Below are positions 49,198 to 61,450 of a stretch of DNA of 64,000 nucleotides, in pieces. Within the stretch, counting starts at the first letter, position 1. Each line of letters opens with the position of its first letter. The notes under the pieces are model-generated. The model was not told the DNA's origin and made no database searches. It was given only the letters and a program-made list of their open reading frames with translations. A program made the position numbers and the translations under genes. The DNA comes from Trebouxia sp. TZW2008 (Eukaryota > Chlorophyta > Trebouxiophyceae > Trebouxiales > Trebouxiaceae): assembly GCA_002118135.1 (NCBI GenBank), contig BDIU01000032.1, positions 124,001 to 188,000 of the forward strand, read 5' to 3'.

Positions 49198-52083
49198 TCA
49201 GTTGATGAGACCGCCGCCTGTCACACCCACTATGGCTCCCACAATGTAGCTGGAATCTGTTTCACTTGCAAGGAAGACAGCCACTGGGCCATACTCCTTT
49301 GGCTGGCCTGGCCTGCCAATCGGTGTGTCACTGCCAAACACTGCCACCTGCACAACACATGTATACTCTTTGAGATGATCGAACCCAACCATCCGTGTGA
49401 AGTCTTATATTTCACATGCAAGCTTTGTTTCCTGTCCAGACACAGCCATACATGTGAAGTCTTCTATCTCACCACATGGACACAGCCATATGTACCAAGC
49501 TGCGTATCTCATGAAGGGCATCACTTTAATGCAAAAGCTAACTGCTGCACATTCAGCAACAAGACACCAGCAGCCTTGCCTTTGTGAGCAGCAGTGCATC
49601 GAGGTTGCTGAGGTGCTCAAGGCTGCCAAGGTGCTCAAGGTGTTGAGGTAGGGGCAAAGCTGTGTCATGACAAAACAGTAAAGCTGTGACAGCTGCCTCA
49701 CATGTTTCATAATGCACACTGAGCTAGCCTGAAGGCTCAAAGGAGCAGTGATGCTGAGAGTGGACTGGACTGATTGCAGCAACGCGCAGGACGGTCAACA
49801 AGGGTCACCTGCTCAGGAGGGTAGCTTTGCTGAATGAGAGGTGTCCATACAGGTCCAGGGGCAATGGCATTCACCCTAATGCCCCTGCTGATCAGGTGTG
49901 GCCCTAGCCCCTTGGTGAATGTAGTCATAGCACCCTGCAAAGCAATATCCAGCCCATTAAAGCAAATGCCACAGGCTCTACAGGGTCAGAATGCACACTT
50001 ACAGGGTCACAGGGTCAGAACACACACTTTTGTCAGCACACTACTCATGATCATACTGACTGGCAGCATGTTGTGCAAGGAATGAGTGCTCCACAGAGCA
50101 GACTGGAAGTGGCTGGCATGTTCCGTATGCTGCATGCAGAGCTTAGCTTACATCAGATGCAAGCAACATTAAGGCAGCATGCAAAATTACATATCGAGCA
50201 GGAAAGTTGTGCAAGACTCTGCCCAGAATGCTGATGATGGCAGCTGCGGCCAGCAAAGCAAACGCTGCTGTCCAACACACCTTGGTGCAAGCATAATCTA
50301 GAACGCCAAAGGCTGGTTGGTAACCCTGGATGGAGTTGATGTTGATGATGGCGCCTCCCTTGGGGATGTGGGGCACAGCCGCCTGGGCCACACTGAAGTA
50401 GGCCAGGATGTTGCTGTGGAAGGTGAACTCCAATCGCTCCCGTGTTATGTCCTCAAACTTCTCCACATCCTTGCCTAAACAACATTGCAAAGGTGTGTCA
50501 TGTCTTCAAATGCCTGGACTACGTCAAAGTAGGTCAGGATTTTGCTGTGGAATGTAAACTGCAGCCGCTCCCGTATGATATCCTCAACCTTTTCAACATC
50601 CTTGCCTGCACAACAGTGCGACGATGTGTCATGTCCTCAAGGGGCCAGATCATGCTGAAGCAGGCAAGGATGTTGCTGTGCAAGATGAGCAACAGCAACC
50701 CCCTCATTATGTCCTCCATCTTCTCCACATCCTTGCCTGATAGCAGATACTGCCTTTTAGTTAACTGTTGACCAATTGCAAGGAGTTGACGCCTTCTGTT
50801 CACAAGTGCCTGGGTCCCTGAACTTGCCCTGCTTGCATTTTGGCAACAGCATGAGGGGGCTCAATTTGGGCATAAACAAGTATGCAAACAATCGTTGTGA
50901 TGCAGATTGTGCCACTGTGTGAGTGCTCTGCTACAAACGGCCTTAAAAGCGACGTGCACAAAGGTGTAAAACACTGAGTGCAAAGCAAAGTCAAGCAACT
51001 GTGAAGTTGTGCAGCAGAAATGCCATTCTGCATGGCACAACTGAAAAGCCTCACCTTGATAGCTAGCGTTGTTGACCAGGATGTCAATTTTCCCAAACTT
51101 GTCTACTGTCTCTTTCACTATCTTCCTGCACAAATCAACAAAACACATGTGAGCCCTCATTGAATGAAGCCAGCGATGCTCAGGCACACTGCTTTGACGC
51201 CTGCGCCTGGCTTCAGGAGGAAAAGACTACATCTTCAGGCATCATGACAGGACCCTTAGCGAGTGGAAGCCCTTGTCCTAGCCTTACTTGCATTGGTCTT
51301 CACTTCTGAGGTCTCCTGGCAGCAGCAGCCCTTGCTGACCTGCCTGAGTGACAGACTTGAAAGCAACTTCTGCATCTTGGTGTTCATCTAGATATGAGAT
51401 GGCCACATCTGCTCCCTCCCTTGCAAAGTGCAGCACAATCGCCCGCCCAATGCCAGAGTCACCGCCAGTCACCAAGGCTACCTACAATATACAGCACACC
51501 CAACGCCTGTGATACCTAGATCATACGGAGACATGATGAAGCATGACCCAATGCTTGTAATACTTTGCACCATGAAGAGAATGGTGAGGGATAATGAGCA
51601 ATATAGGGCTGTAATTCTGCAAGGACATGACGGGAATGAAGCGCTTGGCAAGCAGCATCGCTGCAATCATGAAACAGCATGCCAAAACCCTATTATGCAT
51701 CTGCTCTCAAAACCACTCTGGGTCCGCAACAACACTTCTGTTTTGATTCAACTTGCAGCGTTACCTTGCCCTTGAGTTTGCCTGTGCCTTTGTACGAGTC
51801 TTGCCCATAATCTGGTGGTGGGTCCATGCGTCGCTCCTACATAAGAAATACTTGTCTCTTGTGGCCATTTGCACATGAATGCTGCAAGCTGCATGTTGAA
51901 TGGTTTCATTCTGCAATCAGGCTGGTGTTGTCTCACCGTGCCAATGAACTCCTGAGATTGCTCTGGAAACTTAGGCTGCTTGTCATCACCTACCACCTTT
52001 CCAGACATGTTGTAGCTCGCAAGATTCCCTGCAGGCACGTCGGGCAATGTGATGTACAACGGATCAAAAAGTTCTGCGCTCAT
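49198..52083 (-). CDS. Short-chain dehydrogenase/reductase (glucose/ribitol dehydrogenase-like)
   Basis: NAD(P)-dependent SDR of the group with an extended N terminus (bacterial general-stress and plant seed glucose/ribitol dehydrogenase homologues). The start at 52083 gives [17 protein letters not shown]. The segment at about 51830-51760 has the [20 protein letters not shown] linker typical of this group. The nucleotide fold is [20 protein letters not shown] (about 51470). Then come [15 protein letters not shown] (about 51080), [18 protein letters not shown] (about 50330; catalytic Ser, Tyr and Lys), [20 protein letters not shown] (about 49890) and [20 protein letters not shown] (about 49340). 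The end is [18 protein letters not shown]. All catalytic residues are present. The substrate cannot be told from sequence. The DVEKFEDI exon edge has two degenerate copies upstream in the transcript. Confidence 0.93.
50403..50740 (-). repeat. SDR exon copies, three, period 131 bp
   Basis: About 70 bp units at about 50405, 50536 and 50667 share AGGAT-TTGCTGTG and end with CCACATCCTTGCC or ACATCCTTGCC. They encode [20 protein letters not shown] (complete, joined to the conserved exon), a close copy, and [20 protein letters not shown]. The last two lie in the preceding intron. Confidence 0.93.
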
Positions 52084-52927
52084 CAATGTGTGGGACAGCA
52101 GAGCCCGTTGTCTGACGAGAGTGAAGCGGCAGCATGGGCATCAGAAGGCATGCAAGCTTTGGTCTCGAAGAAGCCTTCGTTACCTTGGCCTTTTACAGTG
52201 CAACCGGAAGCTCGGCTTTGTTTGCGATGGATAGAACAACTGAATGCAGTGAACTGTCAATTTTCGACGCCGGGCGATCAGAAAGAAGGCACATCACACG
52301 CTCTATAATGCATGCATATGGCATATGCGTTGACCTTGTGACTTGAATAGGCAACATTTACTATACATTTTTTGCTGTGACGGCCAGCGTTCAGTCGACC
52401 CATGGTCATGCAGGACGAGTAGTGCTCAGTTGCCTCCCTACATTGTATGCCATGACCCACTGCAACAATCCACGGCAATGATCAGACACTGACGTCTTAC
52501 AGCAGATCCTCGAGGGTGATTGCTGATGACATTGTGTAGCAGTGTTCGAGGCCAGGTAAGCAAGGCATGATGTTGCCATGCAGCCTCTTGTGCGCTTTGC
52601 TTACGCATCTGACTGGTCCTGAATGCATTAGCAATACACTGTGTGCATCTAGTTCCAGCAGGACCTAAACAGCAGCACCAAGATTCTTCCAGGAAGATTC
52701 TTGCACAACGGCGAAAGCATTGCAATTGTGCAGATTAATGCCCATGGTCAAGTGGAACGTTGAGCAGGCGAAGTCTGCATCAACTGTTCATGTCAACATT
52801 GATAGTCTACATCTATTGATGCAGCATGTCCCAGATACAAGGCAGCCCAAATGATTCATGTGCTTGCCAAAGCCAACTGTCTCTGGCAGAGGGCGATCTG
52901 ATATAAGATTGTAAGGCGCGAGCCCTG
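52084..52927. other. Spacer CNOT9 3' end - SDR start
   Basis: About 840 bp between the CNOT9 stop and the SDR start in the same orientation. It should hold the CNOT9 3' UTR and SDR promoter. Open frames here are uncharacterised and unsupported. Confidence 0.45.
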
Positions 52928-54551
52928 TCATGCTTGCAGTACAGTTGGCTCGTGGATATCCCGCTGAAATAAAGGGTCATTATGAGCATGCCCAAGGTTC
53001 ACCAGAAGCTGCGCAAGCCACCTGCACAAGCACTGCCAGCTTCAGTGCACGCAGCATGCAATGCGTTCAGCTGCTTTGGTCAAAGTGCATCACAAGCTGT
53101 GCAAGAACAGCAGCAATGCAATGACAAGGGCACACCAAGCTTACCAGCATATGCAGTGATCGGTAAGACGCTGACCAAACAAACATGCGGCAAGGCACGA
53201 AACCTTTTGTAGATTTGCCTGGACAATGGCAAATCAGTCACATGCAGTGCAAGCAAGTTTTGTGGTCTATCTTGCAACAAGCTGTGAAGGCATCCCCTTG
53301 CAGAAGGATTGTAAGTGTTGCAGCACGTATATGTGAGGTTGCGTGTCTTCTTCAAGAGAAAGCTGTGGTGGGCGACGCAACGATCACATGCGAGTTTGGG
53401 CGTCCTCTTTGCAGCAACTCTTGAAGGCGTGTTGCAGCACTCACATGCGAGTTTGTGTGTCTTCCTTGAGACAAGCTGTGAACGGGGGACTGAGAAGCTG
53501 CCCAGGAAGGCATTGACGCAGCGCCTCTCTTGCCCTGCTGTTGTCTGAAAGACGCAGATAACATCTGATGATGTGCTTCAGCAGCCTCACGCTAGGCGCT
53601 TCTGATAAGCTCTGCACCATGCTGTTCAGCACAGCACTGACCGCAAAGAAACGCTCTGCTGTTGCACAGATGTAGTTCAGGCCAACCTGCAACATGAACG
53701 ACATCAGCCATTCAGGCAGGTGTTCCAACTGCAAGCCAAAGCCTGGGGCAAAGGTGCATGCAGCTCAAATGCATAGCAAGTGTTGCTGCTGAGCCACATG
53801 CCAAGCTGAAAAGCAACTGGTTGAGCTTACATTGTCCAGCAAGATTTTCTGCACAATAAAAGTTGCTACTGTCTTGGACAGCTCACTGCCCATTTCCATG
53901 GTCCGCAGACATAGAGGGATGATCTCTGTTGACAGCAGGAAATTAATCACTTCAGTGTCATCAACCTGCAACAGCAGCGTCACATTCTCGGGGGTAATGA
54001 TCAATGTACATGCAGAGCATGTCCAGCTGATGCGACATGCAATGCATTCCTGCTGATGCAGCTGATAAAAGCAATGCTTAAACATGCTACCCATACCTTC
54101 ACAAGCGCTCCAATCACACCGAGGCTGGTCAGCCGAAGGTATTCAAATGGCCGAGTCTTGCTTGATGTGTTCAGGAAAGGATACAGGAACAATGGCACAT
54201 GTGCTGCACAAACACTTCGCCTGTTGAGTTGGTGCATTGAAAATTCTGTCCTTGTCTGATTCTGGCAGCCCGCACACCTTGAAGAAACAAGCTTCGCGTC
54301 TCAAGGTGTGAGGCTACACACTGAAGCAATGCCAATGCATTGCAAACCCGGTTTGAAGCGTGCGCGGTAAGCGATGGAGGTGATAGCAATGGATATATTG
54401 ATACTATCTCCTGTAGAAGCGCTGATATAGTACCAAAGCTATGCCACAAAAATGGTGCCAATTCTGGGAAGGATTCTCGCTTTTTGCTGAGCTCAAGTAA
54501 CGCGTTTTCTCGTGTGGTAGGATTTGTCAAGTCTAGAACAAGCTGCTCCAT
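52928..54551 (-). CDS. CNOT9: CCR4-NOT complex subunit 9 (Rcd1/CAF40)
   Basis: Armadillo-repeat subunit of the CCR4-NOT deadenylase; it binds NOT1 and tryptophan-containing partners during mRNA decay and repression. Five exons, 54551-54278, 54203-54097, 53965-53831, 53686-53445 and 53021-52928, close exactly to 283 aa, near the family length. Blocks: [126 protein letters not shown] and REALRQCLP, then [17 protein letters not shown] in the last exon, equivalent to RWLAQLVKNL. The last intron holds degenerate copies of the exon 4 end. The short N terminus ([10 protein letters not shown]) lacks the usual 15-20 residue lead. Confidence 0.96.
53290..53480 (-). repeat. CNOT9 exon 4-donor copies
   Basis: The exon 4 end (TCAAGGAAGACACACAAACT then CGCAT before GTGAGT at 53445) is followed within the intron by degenerate copies near 53380-53400 and 53330-53350. 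They share CTCGCATGTGA or CTCACATAT and GTGCTGCAACAC blocks. Confidence 0.85.
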
Positions 54552-55436
54552 GCGAGAGCGGTCGTGCCTGCTCGTCGAGTGATCATGCCTGGATATGCAT
54601 GCTATGCAAAACTCACGCGCTGTGTTGCAACCGCGTGTGCACTTGAACGCCGGAACAAACGAATGTAGACGTGGCTTGAGCAGAAATCTTATAACGATCA
54701 AGGAGCTGACTGCTGCGCTGCGAGCCCAGGCGCACTGCAGTCCTGCCGACCGGCAAGCTCCGCACTTCTTCATCGTGCTAGCACTGTACTCATCTGGCTT
54801 GGTTCTGGGCTTGGTTTCAAGCCCGGTCTGTTGCGACGTGCGCTTGTCTCCTGAGCTAGACCGCGAGCTTTGCTCAGCTGCTGTCCGCAACTTTGCTGTT
54901 ACTCTGTTGACCGGCGCTGTACTGTTAGCAACGTGTACACCAAACTGTAACGTGTGATCAGCGAGATCACTGCTTTTGTTTGTTGCTTGCATTTGCTCGC
55001 CTCGCAGAGCAGCATCACGCTCGGGTCGTAAGCAGCATAACGCATTTTACCGACAGGACGGGCTCAATGACCCGGATCCACTGAGCACGGCTTTTGATAT
55101 CAAGCTGTTCAGTCAAAAGTGCTCAACATACCTTGTACTCTTCCTAAGGTGCACAGCTGACAGCACTTGCTAGTCAAGGACTACCGCACTCTCTGGCAAA
55201 CGGCTGCAGTCTCGATTTCGAGGATATTGCTTTGTTGAGAACGGCTGGCCCTGGGGGCTGCAGCTGACTATGCAGTCACCAGTGCTGACAGCATGACAGG
55301 TGCACCTCTCTTGCACATACCTTGCAGGCCCCTATAAGCAAGTCAAGTGTGCATGGATTTGTCAACCATGTAGCTGATCCTGTTTGCTGCACATAGGATC
55401 AGTAGTCTTGCGGCATGTCCTGAGATGTGACTGCTC
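54552..55436. promoter_or_regulatory. Divergent intergenic region, CNOT9 / TBC1D19-like
   Basis: About 885 bp between outward-facing start codons. Frames on both strands in 54600-55170 are open but lack domains or splice signals that join them to either gene. Confidence 0.4.
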
Positions 55437-56656
55437 ATGCAATCACAAGATGAGCAGCTAATACAAGCTGTAAGACAGGCGTTAAGTCAAGACGGAAGGC
55501 TTCAGAAAATTCTGCAGCAGGCCAAGGTGTGACGCACACAGCAAGCATCAGCACGATGGCAACACAGACTGCATACATCATGTCAATTTCAGGAACAAAG
55601 AGACATGCCTGCATCCCTGCATCAGGATCAATCTACCTCTATCATCACGCAAATTAGCAACGCTTTCTCTTTGGACTCTTGCAGGAATATGCTACAGTCT
55701 CTGAAGGCTGCATTTCAGAGTTGGAGGAGAGCGTGCTGAGTCACTTGGCAAGTTCACTGGACCCATCTCATTAGCTGCTGACAGTATCCCTGCATGTTAG
55801 GGAAGCTAACAATGGATTGCCTTGCAGTTGACCTCAGGTGATGCTACCTACATCTGCAACACAGCCTTTGCTGCCAAGCAGCGGTTGCAGCACAAGGCAC
55901 ACACACTTCCCTATGTAGCTTTGCCAGAGAGCTTAGCATCAGGCAGTGATGACAAAGGCTGTCTCCGCCTGCAAGGCTTGCCAGCAGAGTCTCTTCAGAA
56001 GGCTAGACAAGCTTGGCAGAAGCTCATCGTGGAGCGTATGCAGTATATTCAGTGAGTCCAACTCTTTCGCCCACTCATTCTAAAACAACATACCCGTCTT
56101 GCAACATGCTGTTCCTGCTGCAGTTGGCTTGACTGCGCTTTCTTTTGCTTTGCTTACTTTGCTCTGCTTGGCTTGACTTTGCTTTGCTTTGCTTTGTTCT
56201 GCTTTGTCTTGCCTTGCCCAGCCAACAAGATCTGTCTCAAGCCTCTCTCTGATCACATAGGGCCAAAGTGAACCAGCCCCTGGTCTCTCGACAGCTGTCC
56301 GACAAGGCTCAGATCAGCACACCAGAAGGCGCTGCAGAGACTGCTGCAGACCGCATTGCCTCCAGCAGTCAGCTGTACTTTGCCCATGTGCCAATGTTGC
56401 AAGACAGCTACCTGTTTGGTGTGGCAGACTGGTACAGCTTGGTGACCACCTTGCTGAACAGCCACTGGGACAGCATCACAGATGCGCATGATGAGCCAGG
56501 CGCTCAAGAAGATGGGCAGCAGAACGTGCCAAGATGGATGTCTTGGGGATGGCTGCAGACCACACTTGAAGGACTGAGCGCAGAGCACAGACAGGTATAG
56601 CATATCACATGAAGCTGGTCAGCAGCAGCCATCATGCAATGCAAGATAATGTAAAA

Positions 56657-56687
<31 letters not shown>

Positions 56688-59600
56688 ACCCCTTTGTCAA
56701 AAGCTTCTAGTTTCTGATGTCAGAGCTGGTGCAAGCGTGCATATCATGCACAAGTCCTCCTGTTGCTGTTTGCATGGCACAAGCGTCGGGGCAAAGTCGA
56801 TGAATAAGACACAAAGCACATGTGGGAATCAGAGAGCAAATTTTGTCAGTGCAGTATCCAAGCATGCGCCACATGCGCGTTGGATGTTGTCTGCAGACGG
56901 TCATTTGCCGCAGTCATAATTGCAAGAGCTACTATCTTATTATCACTAGTCCTTCAGCATACTCAGTATGACTGTAGGTGGGGCTAGACGATGTGCTGCA
57001 TCTGTGGTTTGAGCAAAGCACCCTTGAGGCTGGTGAGGCAGCTCTTGCACAAGGGGCAATCTCTCAATGCCGCACCCTGTTGCAGAGGGGCGCGTGCCCT
57101 GCCCTGCGGCCCCGCCTGTGGGCAACAGCCCTGGCTCAAGACCTGCAGCTTGAATGCACAGAGCAGCGCTTTCAGCACTTGTGCAGCCAAGTTGAGCAGT
57201 GCAACCTGCTCACTGATCTGCTGGTGCGTTTGATGTGCGTGTCATGCACCAGTGGACCTGCCAACCCAGTCACGTGGGCATTGCTCCTGCAGATGATGTT
57301 GTGATATGTCACTTGAGGCAGATGAGCAAAAGGCAAAGTCACATTAGCCCATCACCAGCAATCTGTCGTCTGTGCTGATGCTGAGGCACGCTGATTATGA
57401 TCCTCTGCTTGAAGCTATCAGCCTGCCCTTTGACCTGTCAGACCTGCCACAACGGCGCCTGTGCTGCTCATGCAGTTGCAGCTGGAAAGCTTGAGCTCAG
57501 GCTTGTCTGCCCTGGTCTGTCTGCTTTGTTACATCCTCAGCAGCTGACTGCTAGCTTCAGATTTGGCAAGAATTAGAGACTGTGACTTACAGCAAACTCT
57601 TCTTCCTGTTTGAGGAAAGCCTGCGGGCTGTGCTGCTGGCTGTGAGCAGAGACGCTGACCCAAAGCTATCATGCATGCGCAATGCCTTTTCACGCCTCAA
57701 CTCTTGTCTGCTAGTCGCATCTTCAGCACTCGACTGCTGCGTTCAGATTGAGCAAGATCTGGAGACTGTGACTGACAGCGAGCATTTCTTCCTCTTTGAA
57801 GAAAGACTGCGCGCTGTGCTGCTGGCTGTGAGCAGAGATCTTGACTTAGGGCCGTCATGCATGCACAAGCCCTTCCCACGTCTCAGGGGCAAAACAGCTG
57901 CAGGGGAACCCCTAGGAGCCTACCCCCCTAGCGGCCTGTTGCCATGTAGGTAATGCAACCTCGCCTGCACTGTTGTCATGCAATTTTGCTTGCACTGTCC
58001 TGGTGAAACCCTGCCTGCTCTGCTGCCACCCAACCTGGCCTGCACTGTTAGTATGCAACCTTGTTTGCACTGTTGTCATGCAACCCTTGTCTGCATTGCT
58101 GCTTTGCATGCAAGCTGATCTGTCTGCCCGACCCAATGGCGTCACCAGTCAGTAAAGCTGCCTGCGTGCAAGAAGAGGATCATGTCTTCATCGTAATGGC
58201 TTTGCAGGCATCAGAGAGGGTATGTCAGGTGACGCAATACCAGAAAATGTTGGTAGCAGCCTGTTATTGTTCTGCCCCTGAAGAAAGTGACTGCTGTCAT
58301 AGACAGCTTAGACATGACCCTGTCGCACAGCCTGGAAACGATAACTGAGATAGACTCAGATCAAGACACAGGCTGGGAATGCTCTGTTACTTGTGCTGTG
58401 CAGGGGTCTGGTTGACTACTGTGCTCCACTGTGCTACCTGTACGCCCAACACAGCAGCTGTGCAGCCATGTTCTGCAGCATGTATGCCCGCTTCTGGTGC
58501 CGCCTGCATACCATAGATGACACAGCAGGCAAAGATGCCACCCTCATCAGCCTGTGTGTGCTCTTCCTGCACCTGCTAGAGGTATCACTGATGTCTGAAT
58601 TGTGTCTGGATCTGTTTCTGGGCCTTTGAGACAATGAAGCTCACGACCCATTCATTCATTCATTCATTCATTCATTCATTCATTCATTCATTCATTCATT
58701 CATTCATTCATTCATTATAAAAGTGGGCTAGGCAGGCTCAGCAGGCCCAACTAGGTACGTACAGAAGCAATCAACTGTCTCCAACCAGGTCGATCATGTG
58801 CTAAAGTAAACCAATATTGTTGGACATTGGCAAAGAGGGGCTCATGCTGTTCAGTCCAAATCAATGCTGATAGACACTTGTGCACAAGCATGCTGATGAG
58901 GCTCTGTGCATGATCTGGCACGTGAGTTGGCTCTGCTGTTTGCTGAGCCATTTTGACTGTTGGTCCAAAAACATGATATGCTACAGTGCTGTATGCTGCA
59001 GAGCTGCACGTCACAGAGTTTGAACAAGAGAGACGTGGGGTCATGTGCGACATGATGCATTCCACAAATCACATACTGCATCATGCACATATGGTATGCA
59101 ATGGTGCTGCATGCATTATGAGCAGCTGGAAACCTAAGGCTGCTTCAACTCACAGACGTTCCCGGCATGACACCTGATGGCTTAGCCATTTCTTTCCCAT
59201 TCTTTAGGTTGGTCGCATTGCTCAAATTGCTCAATTCCTTTCTAAAAAGGTTTCATCTACTTAGCATGGTGTTCATCCTCCTTTCGCAGGCAGAGGAGGC
59301 GCAGCTAGCACAGCACTTGAGGGCTCTTGGGTGCTGCCCTCTGCAGCTGGCCCTGCCCTGGATGCAGGCAGGTTTTGCCGGCCACCTGGCAGTGGGTGAG
59401 GTGCTGCTCTTATGGGACCGGATCATTGGCTTTGACAGCCTGCTGCCACTGCCACTGCTAGCCCTGGCTGTGCTGGCCTTCAGGCGACAGGTGTGTCATT
59501 CAACTTGATCCTCACAGATAAGTAGAAAGGCGGGTATCACCTGTCAAGTGCCAACAGTCGCAAACGAAAAAGGACAAGAAAGATGAGCAATCAAATTGAT

Positions 59601-60131
59601 GACAGGTTCAGCAGGACAAAATTGCAATCCTGTCATTTTGCCGCCTTTGCCAGCCCTGGCTGTGCTTGCCATCAGGTGTCAGCTGTGCCATGCAATGCCG
59701 TTTTGCCACTTCTTGGACACTGAGCACTGTCTTCTATTCACAATGTTGACCTGATGGCAGACAGGCTTCCAGGCATCAGTGCTGGGCATAAAATAGCGTC
59801 ATGCTGTGCAGTCTCAAAGTGTATGGGCCAGGGCCCAATGTTGCTGCAATGTAAGCCTGTCCATGCCGTCCACACAGCACAAGACTATCACACAGCTTTG
59901 CCTGCCTTTCTCAGCGTAGCCTTCACCGTAACTTGCAGGGTCGCCCAGCAATGCTGTATGACAATGTACACTTTAGCGCCATAATGGAACATAGTGAATG
60001 ACGTCAAAGCCATCATGTGGTTACAGGTACTGCTAGCAGCTGAGAGCCAGGAGCAGGTCTTGCACATCATAGATGACTTGTCTCAATTGAAGGTGGTTCC
60101 CCTGCTCCAGGGGATTCTATTCGGCCGCTGA
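55437..60131 (+). CDS. TBC-domain protein, TBC1D19-like
   Basis: Putative Rab GTPase-regulating protein. The ATG at 55437 opens MQSQDEQLIQAVRQALSQDG, comparable to the TBC1D19 N terminus. Later blocks follow TBC1D19 order: LQKARQAWQKLIVERMQ (about 55985), VNQPLVSRQLSDKAQI (about 56270), LLQRGACPALRPRLWATAL (about 57080; start of the TBC domain), EHFFLFEERLRAVLLAVSRD (about 57780), AYPPSGLLPCRGLVDYCAPL (about 57920 and 58400), YARFWCRLHTID, LQLALPWMQAGFAGHLAVGE (about 59345) and LLLWDRIIGFDSLLPL. The last exon (about 60028-60131) ends LKVVPLLQGILFGR. The canonical IxxDxxR arginine finger and YxQ glutamine finger of active TBC GAPs are not visible, as is also true of TBC1D19. The FEE-VLLAVSRD exon is duplicated. 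Some borders are approximate. Confidence 0.85.
56145..56222 (+). repeat. CTTTG-type low-complexity tract
   Basis: Imperfect repeats of GCTTTGCTTT-like units in an intron of the TBC gene, giving a pyrimidine-rich stretch before the next acceptor. Confidence 0.85.
56656..56688 (+). repeat. CT dinucleotide tract
   Basis: About 33 bp of almost pure CT in an intron of the TBC gene. Confidence 0.93.
57556..57895 (+). repeat. TBC gene exon duplication, period 186 bp
   Basis: About 145 bp starting TTCAGATT at 57556 and 57742 encode FFLFEESLRAVLLAVSRDAD and FFLFEERLRAVLLAVSRDLD. The second continues in frame toward the next conserved block; the first ends in a divergent tail. Confidence 0.94.
57957..58120 (+). 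repeat. Short tandem repeat, about 28-30 bp unit
   Basis: Five or so degenerate units built on CAACCT-GCCTGCACTGTTGTCATG in an intron of the TBC gene. Confidence 0.8.
58650..58716 (+). repeat. ATTC tetranucleotide microsatellite
   Basis: About 17 uninterrupted ATTC units in an intron of the TBC gene, likely length-polymorphic. Confidence 0.97.
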
Positions 60132-61450
60132 TGAGCCTTGCACACAAAGTTTGCTGTGTATAGCATGAGCTGTGATACCATGGCCAGTCCTGCAGAGTGC
60201 CCACCAGGCAATGAGCTGATGAGCTTGACATTATGAGCGACAGTCCTGGTGTACGCTTCATAACTGGGGATTCAACAGGTTGATGAGCTGCAGTCTTCAG
60301 AAGAGTCTGTACAAAGCGTGCATGCTTGATTGTCTTCAGAGCAGGTCGTCGCAATTTAGCGATCTGGGCAGTGACTACTAGAGGTCAAGCCCTAGCAATT
60401 GCAGGCTGCTGAGCGTTGCTGCAGTTTTCAATGGGTTTGAGTCCATTGTCAGACCTTGATCATGATGTGCTGTTGCAGCAACTCTGACTGTGGTGGTTTG
60501 CCCCTCTATGTCATGTGACCTCAGCTAGCTAGCTAGGAAGCTGGTGGCTCAAGATGGAAATTTCACAGTTTTTGATCAAAGATGCGAAAGAAAGCTTTTT
60601 GGTTGTTGAAGCAGCTCAATGACATGTGTCGTATACAGGCCATGTCACATTTGCACATGGAAAGAACAAGTACTTGCTCATGATCATCGCATTTGTCTTG
60701 TGATGTCCGTGATGCACCCAAATTCATCACCACGCGTGTGAATCAAATGCATGCGCAACCGCAATAACGGGAAGATTGCAGCGCGCTTGATTGCAAGGCA
60801 AGTTGATTACAATGATTACATCAAAGCTCATCAGATGAGTTGGACCGTTGACAAATTTGTTGATCTCGAAAGAATTTGTGGCTAGGGTCACGAGGCACGA
60901 GTCAAAACGTGCTGTGAACCTATCACGTGGACATCACTGCACGTGCCCGCGTGTGGCTGATGGATATGGCGATAGTTATAACCTGGCTCGCTGTCGATGA
61001 TGCTCAACGGCGAATTGCCGTCACGGGGAGGTGTCGTGTTGATCAGCTTTGCGTAGTCTTGTAGTCGAGCTGCCGACTCTTTCCTCTAGGTCTGAAACCA
61101 GTGTGTCGACTTCACAATCCTTCGGGAACGTGCGTGTAGCGGTTAACAACGTTGTAGCGCTCAGCCGCTGTCGCCAGGCGTCAATTTTATATATTCAGCC
61201 GGCAGATATCTTGCAAACGGTGCGCTTGCGCGATCTGCAGCATATACACCCTTGTGAGCTGCAACTCGTCTCGCATATCTCGGTTGTACAAGCGCCGACG
61301 TTTATGTCAACCAGTCGCGAACTTCAGTCTCTTTGTTGCAGTGCATTCCATTATTGTATAGACAGCTTGTTAGAATGTGCGCCGACACTTGATGCTTTTG
61401 CCTAAGCCGCTGTTCTGACTTCCCGCTGCAGATTTAAGCAGACTTGATCA
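60132..61450. other. Spacer TBC gene - AUX1-like gene
   Basis: About 1.3 kb, the longest gene-free stretch. It includes the 3' UTR of the TBC gene and the AUX1-like promoter and 5' UTR. TTTTATATAT near 61184 could be a TATA-like element. An open frame at 61049-61405 has no recognisable domain. Confidence 0.45.
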
